A stretch of 13,507 bases of DNA from Desulfobacterales bacterium (GTDB taxonomy: Bacteria; Desulfobacterota; Desulfobacteria; Desulfobacterales; Desulfobacteraceae), in assembly GCA_022361535.1 (NCBI GenBank), contig JAKSAU010001000.1:1-13507 (forward strand). Direction: 5' to 3'. Shown here piece after piece: positions 1-5,763 of this stretch (positions within the stretch are counted from its first letter, which is position 1; each line of letters opens with the position of its first letter). The notes beneath the pieces were generated by a model, which saw nothing but the letters and a program-made list of their open reading frames with translations, did no database searches and was not told where the DNA came from. The translations under genes and the position numbers were made by a program.

Positions 1-308
1 ATTTCGGCCGTATACTCCCGGACGGATTTTTGTGTAACAATTCCTTCCACGTACAAAGGGTCAGGAGTATCATCCGGCTGGTTGTAAGTGGCAATCACGG
101 AAAGTGTGAAAGTCGTGATGGTGTTGGCGGTGAAATTGGTAAACAAGTCACTGGAGTCGTCCCGGGACATTTGTGTGAACGCCACTTTGCCTTTAAACCC
201 AATAGTTCCCATGTGCAATTCAATTTCTCGAATTGCGCCTGCCGGTATCTCATAAGATGTGCCGTCTATGGTCAGGCCTAATGTTGCAATAAGCGAATCG
301 GTAAACAT
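1..308 (-). CDS. VgrG-like T6SS spike protein, N-terminal part (cut by window edge)
   Basis: About 102 residues are visible, starting MFTDSLIATLGLTIDG, and the frame is open to the window edge. The start is ATG at 308, preceded on the coding strand by a purine-rich AAGGAAGG. The visible part is beta-rich, with alternating hydrophobic residues and the run DLFTNF, then a stretch ending VEGIVTQKSV. This fits the pattern of the gp27/VgrG-type N-terminal barrel, in which an opening beta domain is followed by a 'G-I-V' strand. There is no signal peptide. It is the last visible gene of a minus-strand T6SS operon, 17 nt after the zinc-module gene, which is where a spike gene is often found. The family call comes from pattern plus context. 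No diagnostic C-terminal VgrG needle is visible because the gene leaves the window, so another tail or spike-type protein is possible. Confidence 0.55.
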   Translation of the reverse strand, partial: MFTDSLIATLGLTIDGTSYEIPAGAIREIELHMGTIGFKGKVAFTQMSRDDSSDLFTNFTANTITTFTLSVIATYNQPDDTPDPLYVEGIVTQKSVREYTAE

Positions 309-325
309 GGGGCCCCTTCCTTTCT

Positions 326-826
326 TTAACCGTCTTCGTTCTGGTAATTGTTTTTATAGAAGCAATCCGGGCAATAAAGTGCCTCATCATGAATTTTTGC
401 GGCAATTTTACGGATAGTCCGTTTACATTCTGCACAGGGTACGGTTTCCATCGGATCAGGCAATGGTGTTTCATCCTCTTCGGGTTCTGGTTCATCGACC
501 GGCTCTTCCACCTTGATTTTAATGGGTTCAGGCCTTGCTATCATCTCCTGGTAGCAGTCTTCGCATACGGTCAGGATACCCATGTCGCGGCCGGCACCAT
601 CTTCCAAGACAGTGTCACACACCGTACACCTGGCTTGCTCCCCTTTGAGTACAAAAAGTGCCGGCTCCTCTGCCGTATCCTTAGGTTCTTCCTGGGTGTC
701 GGATTCGGCTGCCGGTTTGCTGGGCTGTGCCAGCAGGTCTTCAAAACATGTGTTGCAAAAATGCCATTTCCCGACCTGTTTTGACTGGTCTTCAGTGATT
801 TGTTTTTTACAGCCTTTACACTCCAT
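326..826 (-). CDS. Triple LIM-like zinc-module protein in T6SS operon
   Basis: A 166-aa protein with three near-identical cysteine modules: C3/C6/C24/C27, C67/C70/C88/C91 and C131/C134/C152/C155. Every module is C-x2-C-x17-C-x2-C and successive modules start exactly 64 residues apart, so the protein looks like a tandem triplication. The first module reads CKGC...WHFCNTC, as in the first finger of a LIM domain or a related zinc ribbon. Linkers are rich in Glu, Pro and Asp (residues 45-55 and 106-126). No signal peptide or membrane segment is seen. The ATG at 826 has a strong GGAGGAA site upstream. The gene lies 52 nt after tssA and 17 nt before the VgrG-like gene, so it is probably co-transcribed. 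Zinc binding is inferred from the cysteines. A role as adaptor, chaperone or scaffold for spike loading is only a guess. I know of no standard Tss component with this layout. Confidence 0.85.
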   Translation of the reverse strand: MECKGCKKQITEDQSKQVGKWHFCNTCFEDLLAQPSKPAAESDTQEEPKDTAEEPALFVLKGEQARCTVCDTVLEDGAGRDMGILTVCEDCYQEMIARPEPIKIKVEEPVDEPEPEEDETPLPDPMETVPCAECKRTIRKIAAKIHDEALYCPDCFYKNNYQNEDG

Positions 827-878
827 TGGTTCCTCCGGTCTTATGCTTAAAGTTCCGCCCTTGGGTTTCTATTGCAGG

Positions 879-1934
879 TTAATCATCATAATTGTCATAG
901 TCGTCATTGTATCCCGATTCTCCAGAACCACCACCATCATCTGTTTGAATATTCGAAAAATCCAGATCCAGGTCCATGTCCGTAAACCGGTCGATATCCA
1001 CCTTGTATAGTTCCTTCAATGCTTTCCACTCTGACGAATTGGTATATTTTTTTGATCTTAAAATCTCTTTTATATTCATCGAATATAATAATGAAAAATC
1101 TGCAAAAATTTCCGGTAGATAAAGCCTTGGGTCAAAGTTTTCTATAATATGGTCAATGTCAAATGCCACCAGTGAGGCCTGCTCATATTTTTCGCTGCTG
1201 ATCAATGATTCGAATGCTGCAATCTTTTTTTGCAGTCTTGCCATGTGGTAATTGCCGGGATCTACCTGGATAGATGGCTGTGGCCCGGAAGCCTTTACCG
1301 GTGCTGCAGGTTCCGGTTCCTGTGCTGTTTCGGGGTCGACTTGTTCGGATTCAGGTTCCGGCTCGGGCTCAGGTTCCGGTTTGTAAATCAATCGCAGCAA
1401 ACTTCCAAGCCAGGACCTCAGATTTGATATGCCGTCCACAAGAGAAGACGCCTGGTCTTCAAGTTTCTCAGACAATTTCTTCTGCAGGGTTTCGCTTAAG
1501 TCAATTGCTGCTTGAACCATTTCCGTATCGGTGGTCTGCTGCCATCTGACCCATTCCGGACTTTCTTTTTTCTCCTCATAATCAATTTTACGGCTGAGTT
1601 GTTTTGACAGCCATATTAGGCTGTTTGCAAACTGTTTTTCTTTGTTTTTGACCGGGCCCACAGCATCCCAGTTTTCATCTAAGATCTTGATCAGAGATTG
1701 AAATATCTCCGGTATTCCGGCGGCACCATGTTCAAGGAATATACCGAACAGAAAATAACAGATAACCCGTATATCATAGACTTCTTCTGAAATGATGGTC
1801 TCAGCCAGGATGGCGACCTCGTTAAAATCTCCGGACTGGATGTGGGTGGTCAATTCATTGAACCTTGGATCTGTCAGGGTTAATCCGGGGTTCTCCTGGA
1901 CCGTGAAAGATTTCAGCAACAGGGTTTTATCCAT
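879..1934 (-). CDS. tssA: T6SS TssA-like protein (ImpA N-terminal / VasJ type)
   Basis: 351 aa. The helical N-terminal half (about residues 20-180) includes an 'L-x-E-N-W-D-A-V-G-P' stretch (residues 85-94) typical of ImpA N-terminal domains of TssA proteins. A Pro-Glu linker (about 185-212, with an EPEPEPEPE run) joins it to a C-terminal helical domain. There LQKKIAAFESLI and VAFDIDHIIENFDPRLYLP (about 234-274) match the VasJ/VCA0119-type conserved region. TssA proteins contact the baseplate and cap or organise sheath growth in the cytoplasm. The ATG at 1934 follows a CGGAG site at good spacing. The gene is 69 nt downstream of the TssG-like gene. The extreme C-terminus (about 331-351) is unusually acidic and Gly/Tyr/Asp-rich and looks disordered. 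The family call is fairly secure; the exact TssA subtype is not settled. Confidence 0.85.
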   Translation of the reverse strand: MDKTLLLKSFTVQENPGLTLTDPRFNELTTHIQSGDFNEVAILAETIISEEVYDIRVICYFLFGIFLEHGAAGIPEIFQSLIKILDENWDAVGPVKNKEKQFANSLIWLSKQLSRKIDYEEKKESPEWVRWQQTTDTEMVQAAIDLSETLQKKLSEKLEDQASSLVDGISNLRSWLGSLLRLIYKPEPEPEPEPESEQVDPETAQEPEPAAPVKASGPQPSIQVDPGNYHMARLQKKIAAFESLISSEKYEQASLVAFDIDHIIENFDPRLYLPEIFADFSLLYSMNIKEILRSKKYTNSSEWKALKELYKVDIDRFTDMDLDLDFSNIQTDDGGGSGESGYNDDYDNYDD

Positions 1935-2003
1935 CGTTGAGTCTCCGTTAAAGTTAAAGTTTGACCAATATGCGCCATAGCATAAGGTGCGTCATGGCAA
2001 TGA

Positions 2004-2882
2004 TCAGCTAATCAGGTGGCCATGAAATATTTTTATGACCCTGAGCTGATTTTTTCCGCCCTGGATTTTATCATACCCAAGGTAGGAGGTCTGTTCCAGT
2101 TTGGCCCAGGTGTGTTGGTATTTGATTACTAAGAAGACCTGAATATGTATGCCCACCGTGGATAAAATGGGAAATACATAACGTTCAAGTCTTTTCCGGA
2201 TCACTTTTGGCCAGGGTTCATCTTTGGTTGTCCGTTCGTCCTCTGCAAAAAAGGTGACCTTTACACCCTGGGCAAATACCTTTGCACGGGCACCAAAAGT
2301 GGCTGAATCTCCAAGGACAGCTTTTCCAATGACAAAGGGGTTGGTATTAATATCCCGGCTGCTTTTGGTCTTATCCACACGAAGTTCAAGTTCAGGGAAA
2401 AATAGGGATAAAAACCAATACAATGTATTTACAGCTTTGAGATCCAGCATTTTTATATAATTGAGTTTGGTTCTTTCCCAGTCCGGAAATAGTTTCAAAT
2501 TGGTTTCAGGCATAACGCTTTGAATCAGGTTCGCAGCCAGGGGATGATCAAAAAAATTAATGAACAGGTAAAAGGTGTTCACATCTATCATCCCTTTATC
2601 AATTATTTTTTGAAAATAACTGGGCAAGGGGGTCTGGGGTGCCAGCAGCCCGATATTAAGTGTCAGCTCTACTCTTTCCTGGGGCCATTTCCTGAATTTG
2701 ATATCCTGGATCAGCCCTTTTTGAGAGACTTGGCTGTTGTAGCTTTTAAACCGGATCTGGTGCTCTTGGTAGCCGATATGCAAAAGCAGCCTTAGCAAAG
2801 GTACCAGGTCGAATTTTTGGATTTTTTTTCGTATCCTGGCCTCAATGGCGGGATCGGGTTTGTTATCAACAACAGAATCCAT
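2004..2882 (-). CDS. tssG: T6SS baseplate subunit TssG-like (ImpH/VasB family)
   Basis: 292 aa, somewhat shorter than the roughly 330-350 aa usual for TssG. Family-like stretches appear in the expected order. These are VELTLNIGLLAPQTPLPSYF (about 71-90), equivalent to the 'l-T-x-N-x-x-G-L-x-G-p-x-s-p-L-P' motif, then a 'F-x-x-F-F-D-H-P-L' segment (about 107-115), then AVLGDSATFGARAKVF (about 188-203), equivalent to the 'lG..avLG...G.r' motif, and a C-terminal TSYLGYDKI resembling the terminal 'LG..sWLG' region. In known systems TssG pairs with TssF in the baseplate wedge. TssF and TssE are not in this window. The ATG at 2882 has only a modest AAAGG upstream and starts 5 nt past the preceding gene's stop, so translational coupling is plausible. 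The match is divergent but the motif order supports it. Confidence 0.8.
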   Translation of the reverse strand: MDSVVDNKPDPAIEARIRKKIQKFDLVPLLRLLLHIGYQEHQIRFKSYNSQVSQKGLIQDIKFRKWPQERVELTLNIGLLAPQTPLPSYFQKIIDKGMIDVNTFYLFINFFDHPLAANLIQSVMPETNLKLFPDWERTKLNYIKMLDLKAVNTLYWFLSLFFPELELRVDKTKSSRDINTNPFVIGKAVLGDSATFGARAKVFAQGVKVTFFAEDERTTKDEPWPKVIRKRLERYVFPILSTVGIHIQVFLVIKYQHTWAKLEQTSYLGYDKIQGGKNQLRVIKIFHGHLIS

Positions 2883-2887
2883 GATTA

Positions 2888-3238
2888 TTACGCCTTTGTG
2901 GTCTTCATAAATGCGTCCAGCAGATCTTCCATTTGCTGTATTTTATCAATGACTGAAAACACTTCGTCTGGTCCTGGAGGGTTCTCTCTGTCAGGGTCTT
3001 CCATTTGGGCCACATCTGTTTGAATATCTGATAGGACTGTTCCCATGACTTTTTTGTGTTTTGCAGCTTTGCAGTTTTTTAAGATTTCTGTTGCAATTAA
3101 GGCGAGGGCTTCTTTAACCTGCGTTTTTTCAAGGTCCTTGTGCCACCCGCTCTTATCATCCTGCTCCGGTGTTCTTGGGTTACTCCACCGTTGGTTTAGT
3201 TTTTCCGGGGAAAACAGACTGTCGAGTTGTTTGCTCAT
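2888..3238 (-). CDS. Small protein of unknown function heading the T6SS operon
   Basis: 116 aa starting MSKQLDSLFSPEKLNQRW. I do not recognise the family. The sequence is soluble and charged and appears mostly helical, with a Pro-rich, acidic break near residues 80-90 (DPDRENPPGPDEV) and a final helix rich in Met, Asp and Leu. It has no signal peptide, membrane segment or cysteine motif. ATG at 3238 is preferred over an in-frame upstream start (3286) because AAAGGA sits just before it. It is the first gene after the sigma-54 promoter match, and the TssG-like gene follows after 5 nt, so it is very likely a conserved accessory part of this T6SS. A possible role beside the baseplate is inferred only from position. 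Confidence 0.75.
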   Translation of the reverse strand: MSKQLDSLFSPEKLNQRWSNPRTPEQDDKSGWHKDLEKTQVKEALALIATEILKNCKAAKHKKVMGTVLSDIQTDVAQMEDPDRENPPGPDEVFSVIDKIQQMEDLLDAFMKTTKA

Positions 3239-3392
3239 AGGTCCTTTAATGGTCTTTTTTATTTTTTCAAAACATATCCTATGCACCGGCTAAAATCAAT
3301 TGAAAGTCAGGTCCTTCCTTTAGTTCCAGCGTATTCAGCCAAGTGCGGGGACGTCAGGTGCTTTGCCGTTTCTAAGTTGCAAAAGTATCTCA

Positions 3393-3407
3393 GCAAAACC
3401 CATGCCA
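3393..3407 (-). promoter_or_regulatory. Sigma-54 (-24/-12) promoter for the T6SS operon
   Basis: Read on the minus strand the sequence is TGGCAT-GGGTT-TTGC, preceded by TC and followed by T. This matches the sigma-54 consensus TGGCAC-N5-TTGCW at all but one core position with exact spacing. Transcription would start near 3382, giving an untranslated leader of about 145 nt before the 116-aa gene. Sigma-54 control with a bacterial enhancer-binding protein is established for several T6SS clusters, which makes the hit more credible. Confidence 0.6.
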
Positions 3408-3414
3408 GACCCGG

Positions 3415-3445
3415 TTGACATGGATTTACAGCTATGAAGTATAAA
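3415..3445 (+). promoter_or_regulatory. Possible sigma-70 promoter toward the RSH-like gene
   Basis: TTGACA (3415-3420) is followed after 19 bp by TATAAA (3440-3445) in a run of AT-rich sequence. The -35 is perfect but the spacing is long by about two bases. It would give a leader of roughly 330 nt before the gene at 3783. It sits almost back to back with the minus-strand sigma-54 site, so the two could interfere with each other. Confidence 0.25.
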
Positions 3446-3484
3446 TAATATAAATTTTTACCAACTTTGTTGCCTGTGGGTTGT

Positions 3485-3517
3485 GCCAATGATATAGGAG
3501 TTGCCAATTATGTTGGC
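3485..3517. promoter_or_regulatory. GCCAA half-sites, possible activator-binding site
   Basis: GCCAA occurs at 3485-3489 and 3503-3507, and the inverse TTGGC at 3513-3517. The last two form an inverted pair with a 5-nt spacer; the first is a direct repeat 18 bp away. They lie about 80-110 bp upstream of the sigma-54 core, where enhancer-binding activators usually bind. The short half-sites could occur by chance. Confidence 0.25.
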
Positions 3518-3662
3518 TTGCAGTCGGAGCGTATCATTATTTAATTGAGTAACGTACTGCAAATACAAGTTTTTTTGAAAGGACTTATGAAGTGGTACAC
3601 AAATTGTATTGGAATATATCCAGTTATATTATATCCAAATGGAACTTTATTTTATATGTTCC

Positions 3663-3746
3663 ATGCCTGTCGGTCCGGTCAAACGACTATTGAAAAAGGA
3701 TCTGATGGGTTGGCGCACCTGGCGGGAGCTGTTCCTGACCCGGTAA
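3663..3746 (+). other. Coding-like micro-ORF (27 codons) in the divergent intergenic region
   Basis: This is an open frame from ATG to TAA reading MPVGPVKRLLKK... and ending ...WRELFLTR. It is basic and amphipathic, and the stretch is visibly richer in G and C than the AT-rich DNA upstream of it. No ribosome-binding site is placed correctly. It ends 36 nt before the RSH-like start. It may be a leader peptide, the remnant of a lost gene, or chance. The rest of the 3239-3782 interval holds the promoter elements listed separately and nothing else I can support. Confidence 0.2.
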
Positions 3747-3782
3747 TTGACAAGAATTAAAACATACCAAGGAAGGACAACC

Positions 3783-4835
3783 ATGCCTCAACCGATTAAA
3801 AATGCCACGGCCAAATCTTTTGATGACGGAACCTATTTATTTCAAGGCTATAAACCAGGAGAGCATCCTAACGATGTGACTAAACTGGCCGGCCTGTATA
3901 GAACTGGGAAGCTGGCCAATCCGTCTAAAGAACAGAATTCTAAGATGACCGAACAGCTCCTTCTTGGGCAGAGCGCAAAAAACTGCACCAATCAGTTTAT
4001 TAAGGAACTGGGGCGGATAAGAAATAAAATTTCCGGCGGAAAACAATATACCCACAGCAGCAACACTCCCGAAGTCAATGCAAAAGCAAAGTACTGGTTT
4101 GCCAACATAAAATCCGGGTCACTTAAAGGAGCCAAGCGTATCCATGAAAAGGCTGTGATCTATTCTGCAAAATCAGAAGAAGCCAATCCACCGGAATTGA
4201 TGATCAACAATGTCCGTGATGTTCTGCGTGCCACCATCGTCTTTGAGACTGTAGAAAAGCTCGAAGAGTGGTGCTCAGGCAGTGGGCCGGGCAAAAATAT
4301 CATTGACTTTGTTAATAGCAAATTTCCTGTACTCAGGGTTAAGAACCGGTTTGTCGGGGATGCTTTACCTCAATTTAAGCCGTTTGCAAGCCTTAACAGC
4401 CTTGAACAGCTTTATAATGAAAAAAAGAGAGAACATGTAACCCGGGACAGTTTTTACAGGGATATCCAGATGCTGGTCCTTCTGGACAGCAGCAAAGGAT
4501 TTAAAACAGCACCTTTCACCCACCATATTGCAGAAGTCCAGATCAGTATAGAAAAGATGATGGGTGCCAAAAAGGTTGGACATAAAGCATATGAAAACAT
4601 CAGGGTGATAGACGGCTATATTGAAATGAAGAAGATATTTGAAAAAAATAAAGATAATGCCAGGGTTGCAGAACTCTTAAAGCTCAAAGTACCCAAGATG
4701 GATATTGTAAAAAGCTTTTATGATGATACCCAGACCATGGCCCAGATCTACCGTGATGCTCTAAAAGGTGACCTGGCACCGGATCCCATCCGTATGGCCA
4801 TCAACAACAGCAACTGGTATAAAAAGAACATGTAA
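3783..4835 (+). CDS. RelA/SpoT-like nucleotidyl (pyrophospho)transferase domain protein, candidate T6SS effector
   Basis: 350 aa. ATG at 3783 is chosen because AAGGAAGG lies a few bases upstream; an earlier in-frame start lacks this. Residues 1-110 are not recognised. The rest follows the order of RSH synthetase domains. KRIHEK (118-123) stands for the basic ATP-site helix. VRDVLRATIVF (144-154) has an Asp in the position of the DLxGxRI motif. KNRF (187-190) and FYRDIQ (224-229) follow, then EVQI (251-254), matching the catalytic ExQ motif, and H267-x2-Y270 in the place of the H..YK motif. The classical G-loop YxSxH and the Arg after ExQ are not conserved, so substrate preference (GTP/GDP or ATP/ADP acceptor, or other) cannot be read. 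There is no signal peptide, HD hydrolase domain, TGS or ACT domain. It is divergent from a T6SS operon, like an effector gene. A signalling role inside the producer is the main alternative. Confidence 0.65.
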   Translation: MPQPIKNATAKSFDDGTYLFQGYKPGEHPNDVTKLAGLYRTGKLANPSKEQNSKMTEQLLLGQSAKNCTNQFIKELGRIRNKISGGKQYTHSSNTPEVNAKAKYWFANIKSGSLKGAKRIHEKAVIYSAKSEEANPPELMINNVRDVLRATIVFETVEKLEEWCSGSGPGKNIIDFVNSKFPVLRVKNRFVGDALPQFKPFASLNSLEQLYNEKKREHVTRDSFYRDIQMLVLLDSSKGFKTAPFTHHIAEVQISIEKMMGAKKVGHKAYENIRVIDGYIEMKKIFEKNKDNARVAELLKLKVPKMDIVKSFYDDTQTMAQIYRDALKGDLAPDPIRMAINNSNWYKKNM

Positions 4836-4856
4836 AAACCTGCCTTTAAATCTGTC

Positions 4857-4892
4857 GCATTCCAGGCTTGAAAGGATCCAAGCCTGGAATGC
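4857..4892 (+). terminator. Perfect 14-bp inverted repeat after the RSH-like gene
   Basis: The arms GCATTCCAGGCTTG (4857-4870) and its exact complement (4879-4892) flank an 8-nt loop, 22 nt after the stop codon. It would form a very stable hairpin. No T-run follows, so it is either a Rho-assisted end or 3' stabiliser, or a dispersed repeat element. The rest of 4893-5077 shows no gene I can support and no obvious immunity gene. Confidence 0.5.
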
Positions 4893-5077
4893 AGTTATCT
4901 GTCCTTGAGTACTTGCATATCTAACAGTGCACCATTGAGCTTTCTCAATCTTAAATTCAAGAATTCGTTTATCTTTCCAACCATTTGTATCCATTCGGTT
5001 TGCATAGGTAAAAAAGTGTAAAACCGTATTGTATAATTCTGGGTTTGGACTATTCTAAATTTCATTCACAAATTGTG

Positions 5078-5105
5078 TTGACAGAAAAAAATATATTGGT
5101 ATTTT
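5078..5105 (+). promoter_or_regulatory. Sigma-70 promoter of the TetR-efflux operon
   Basis: A perfect TTGACA (5078-5083) is followed after 16 bp by TATTTT (5100-5105). Transcription would start near 5112, inside the palindrome that begins at 5111 and about 55 nt before the TetR start codon. Confidence 0.5.
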
Positions 5106-5110
5106 ATTTT

Positions 5111-5140
5111 CTCAAATGAGACACGAAAGTATCTTTTGAG
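5111..5140. promoter_or_regulatory. Putative TetR operator palindrome
   Basis: CTCAAATGAGAC (5111-5122) and GTATCTTTTGAG (5129-5140) are inverted copies matching at 10 of 12 positions around a 6-nt centre. The element starts right after the -10 box and covers the expected transcription start, so a bound repressor would block initiation. TetR-family efflux repressors commonly bind such sites upstream of their own gene. Confidence 0.5.
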
Positions 5141-5166
5141 AGTTTAAAGCTATTTTAGAGGCGGTC

Positions 5167-5763
5167 ATGAAACCAAATGCCAAAGAAAAAATCATTAAGC
5201 ACGCTATTGACTGCATTGCCCAAAATGCCAATGCCGGGTTGGACGAGATTGCCAGGGCTGCAGGCGTGGGGCGTGCTACCCTTTACCGTCATTTTAAATC
5301 CAGGGAAGCCCTTTTAACCGAACTCAAGTTGAGTGCGGGCAATCAACTCCAAGCTGCAGTCGGACCGGTTTTTAATGCCAGCCTATCAGCCAGGGAAAAA
5401 CTTGAACGCATTGTCAGGCTGTTGGTGCCTATGGGTGCCAGTCTCAATGTGACGGCTTATTTCTGCAATCCCATTAAAAAGGAACAAGACCCCGGGGTTA
5501 TGGCCAGCTATGAAACACATATGGGACAGATACGTCAGTTGTGTCTCGACTTGAAGCAGGAGAAAACATTGGCAACAGACACTCCGCTTGTCTGGCTTGT
5601 AGCCAGTTTAACCAGCCTTGTTTTTACGGCCTGGGAAAAAGTTGAAAGCGGGGATATTGCCCCCAAACAGGCCCCTTGGCTGGTGCTTGGTACTTTTTTA
5701 AACGGCCATGGAACGCCTGAAAGTATGGCATGGTTCAACGAATTAAAGGAAGCAAACCAATGA
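5167..5763 (+). CDS. TetR/AcrR-family transcriptional repressor of the efflux operon
   Basis: 198 aa, the usual length for the family. Residues 7-50 form the DNA-binding domain, with the hallmark GLDEIARAAGVGRATLYRHF (24-43) and the following KSREALL. The rest is the helical ligand-binding and dimerisation half, which does not reveal the inducer. ATG at 5167 has GAGGCG upstream. Its stop overlaps the adaptor start (ATGA), so repressor and pump parts are translationally coupled. It most likely represses its own operon through the palindrome at 5111-5140 and is released when a pump substrate binds. The family call is secure; the ligand is unknown. Confidence 0.95.
   Translation: MKPNAKEKIIKHAIDCIAQNANAGLDEIARAAGVGRATLYRHFKSREALLTELKLSAGNQLQAAVGPVFNASLSAREKLERIVRLLVPMGASLNVTAYFCNPIKKEQDPGVMASYETHMGQIRQLCLDLKQEKTLATDTPLVWLVASLTSLVFTAWEKVESGDIAPKQAPWLVLGTFLNGHGTPESMAWFNELKEANQ

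Noticed and set aside
389..1010. Plus-strand open frames opposite the zinc-module and TssA genes
   Set aside because: They mirror well-supported minus-strand genes, lack ribosome sites, and have Phe/Cys-rich translations typical of antisense reading.
1310..1385. GGTTCCGG-type repeats as a DNA repeat array
   Set aside because: They are explained by Glu-Pro codons of the TssA linker.
3307..3507. Minus-strand 66-codon frame upstream of the T6SS operon
   Set aside because: It runs across the sigma-54 element and AT-rich promoter DNA, has no ribosome site and no family resemblance.
3709..3730. TGGCGC... as a plus-strand sigma-54 promoter for the RSH-like gene
   Set aside because: No TTGC element at the required spacing; the GG to GC distance is two bases short.
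3545..3760. Plus-strand 71-codon frame before the RSH-like gene
   Set aside because: No ribosome site and an irregular composition; it overlaps the more coding-like micro-ORF in another frame.
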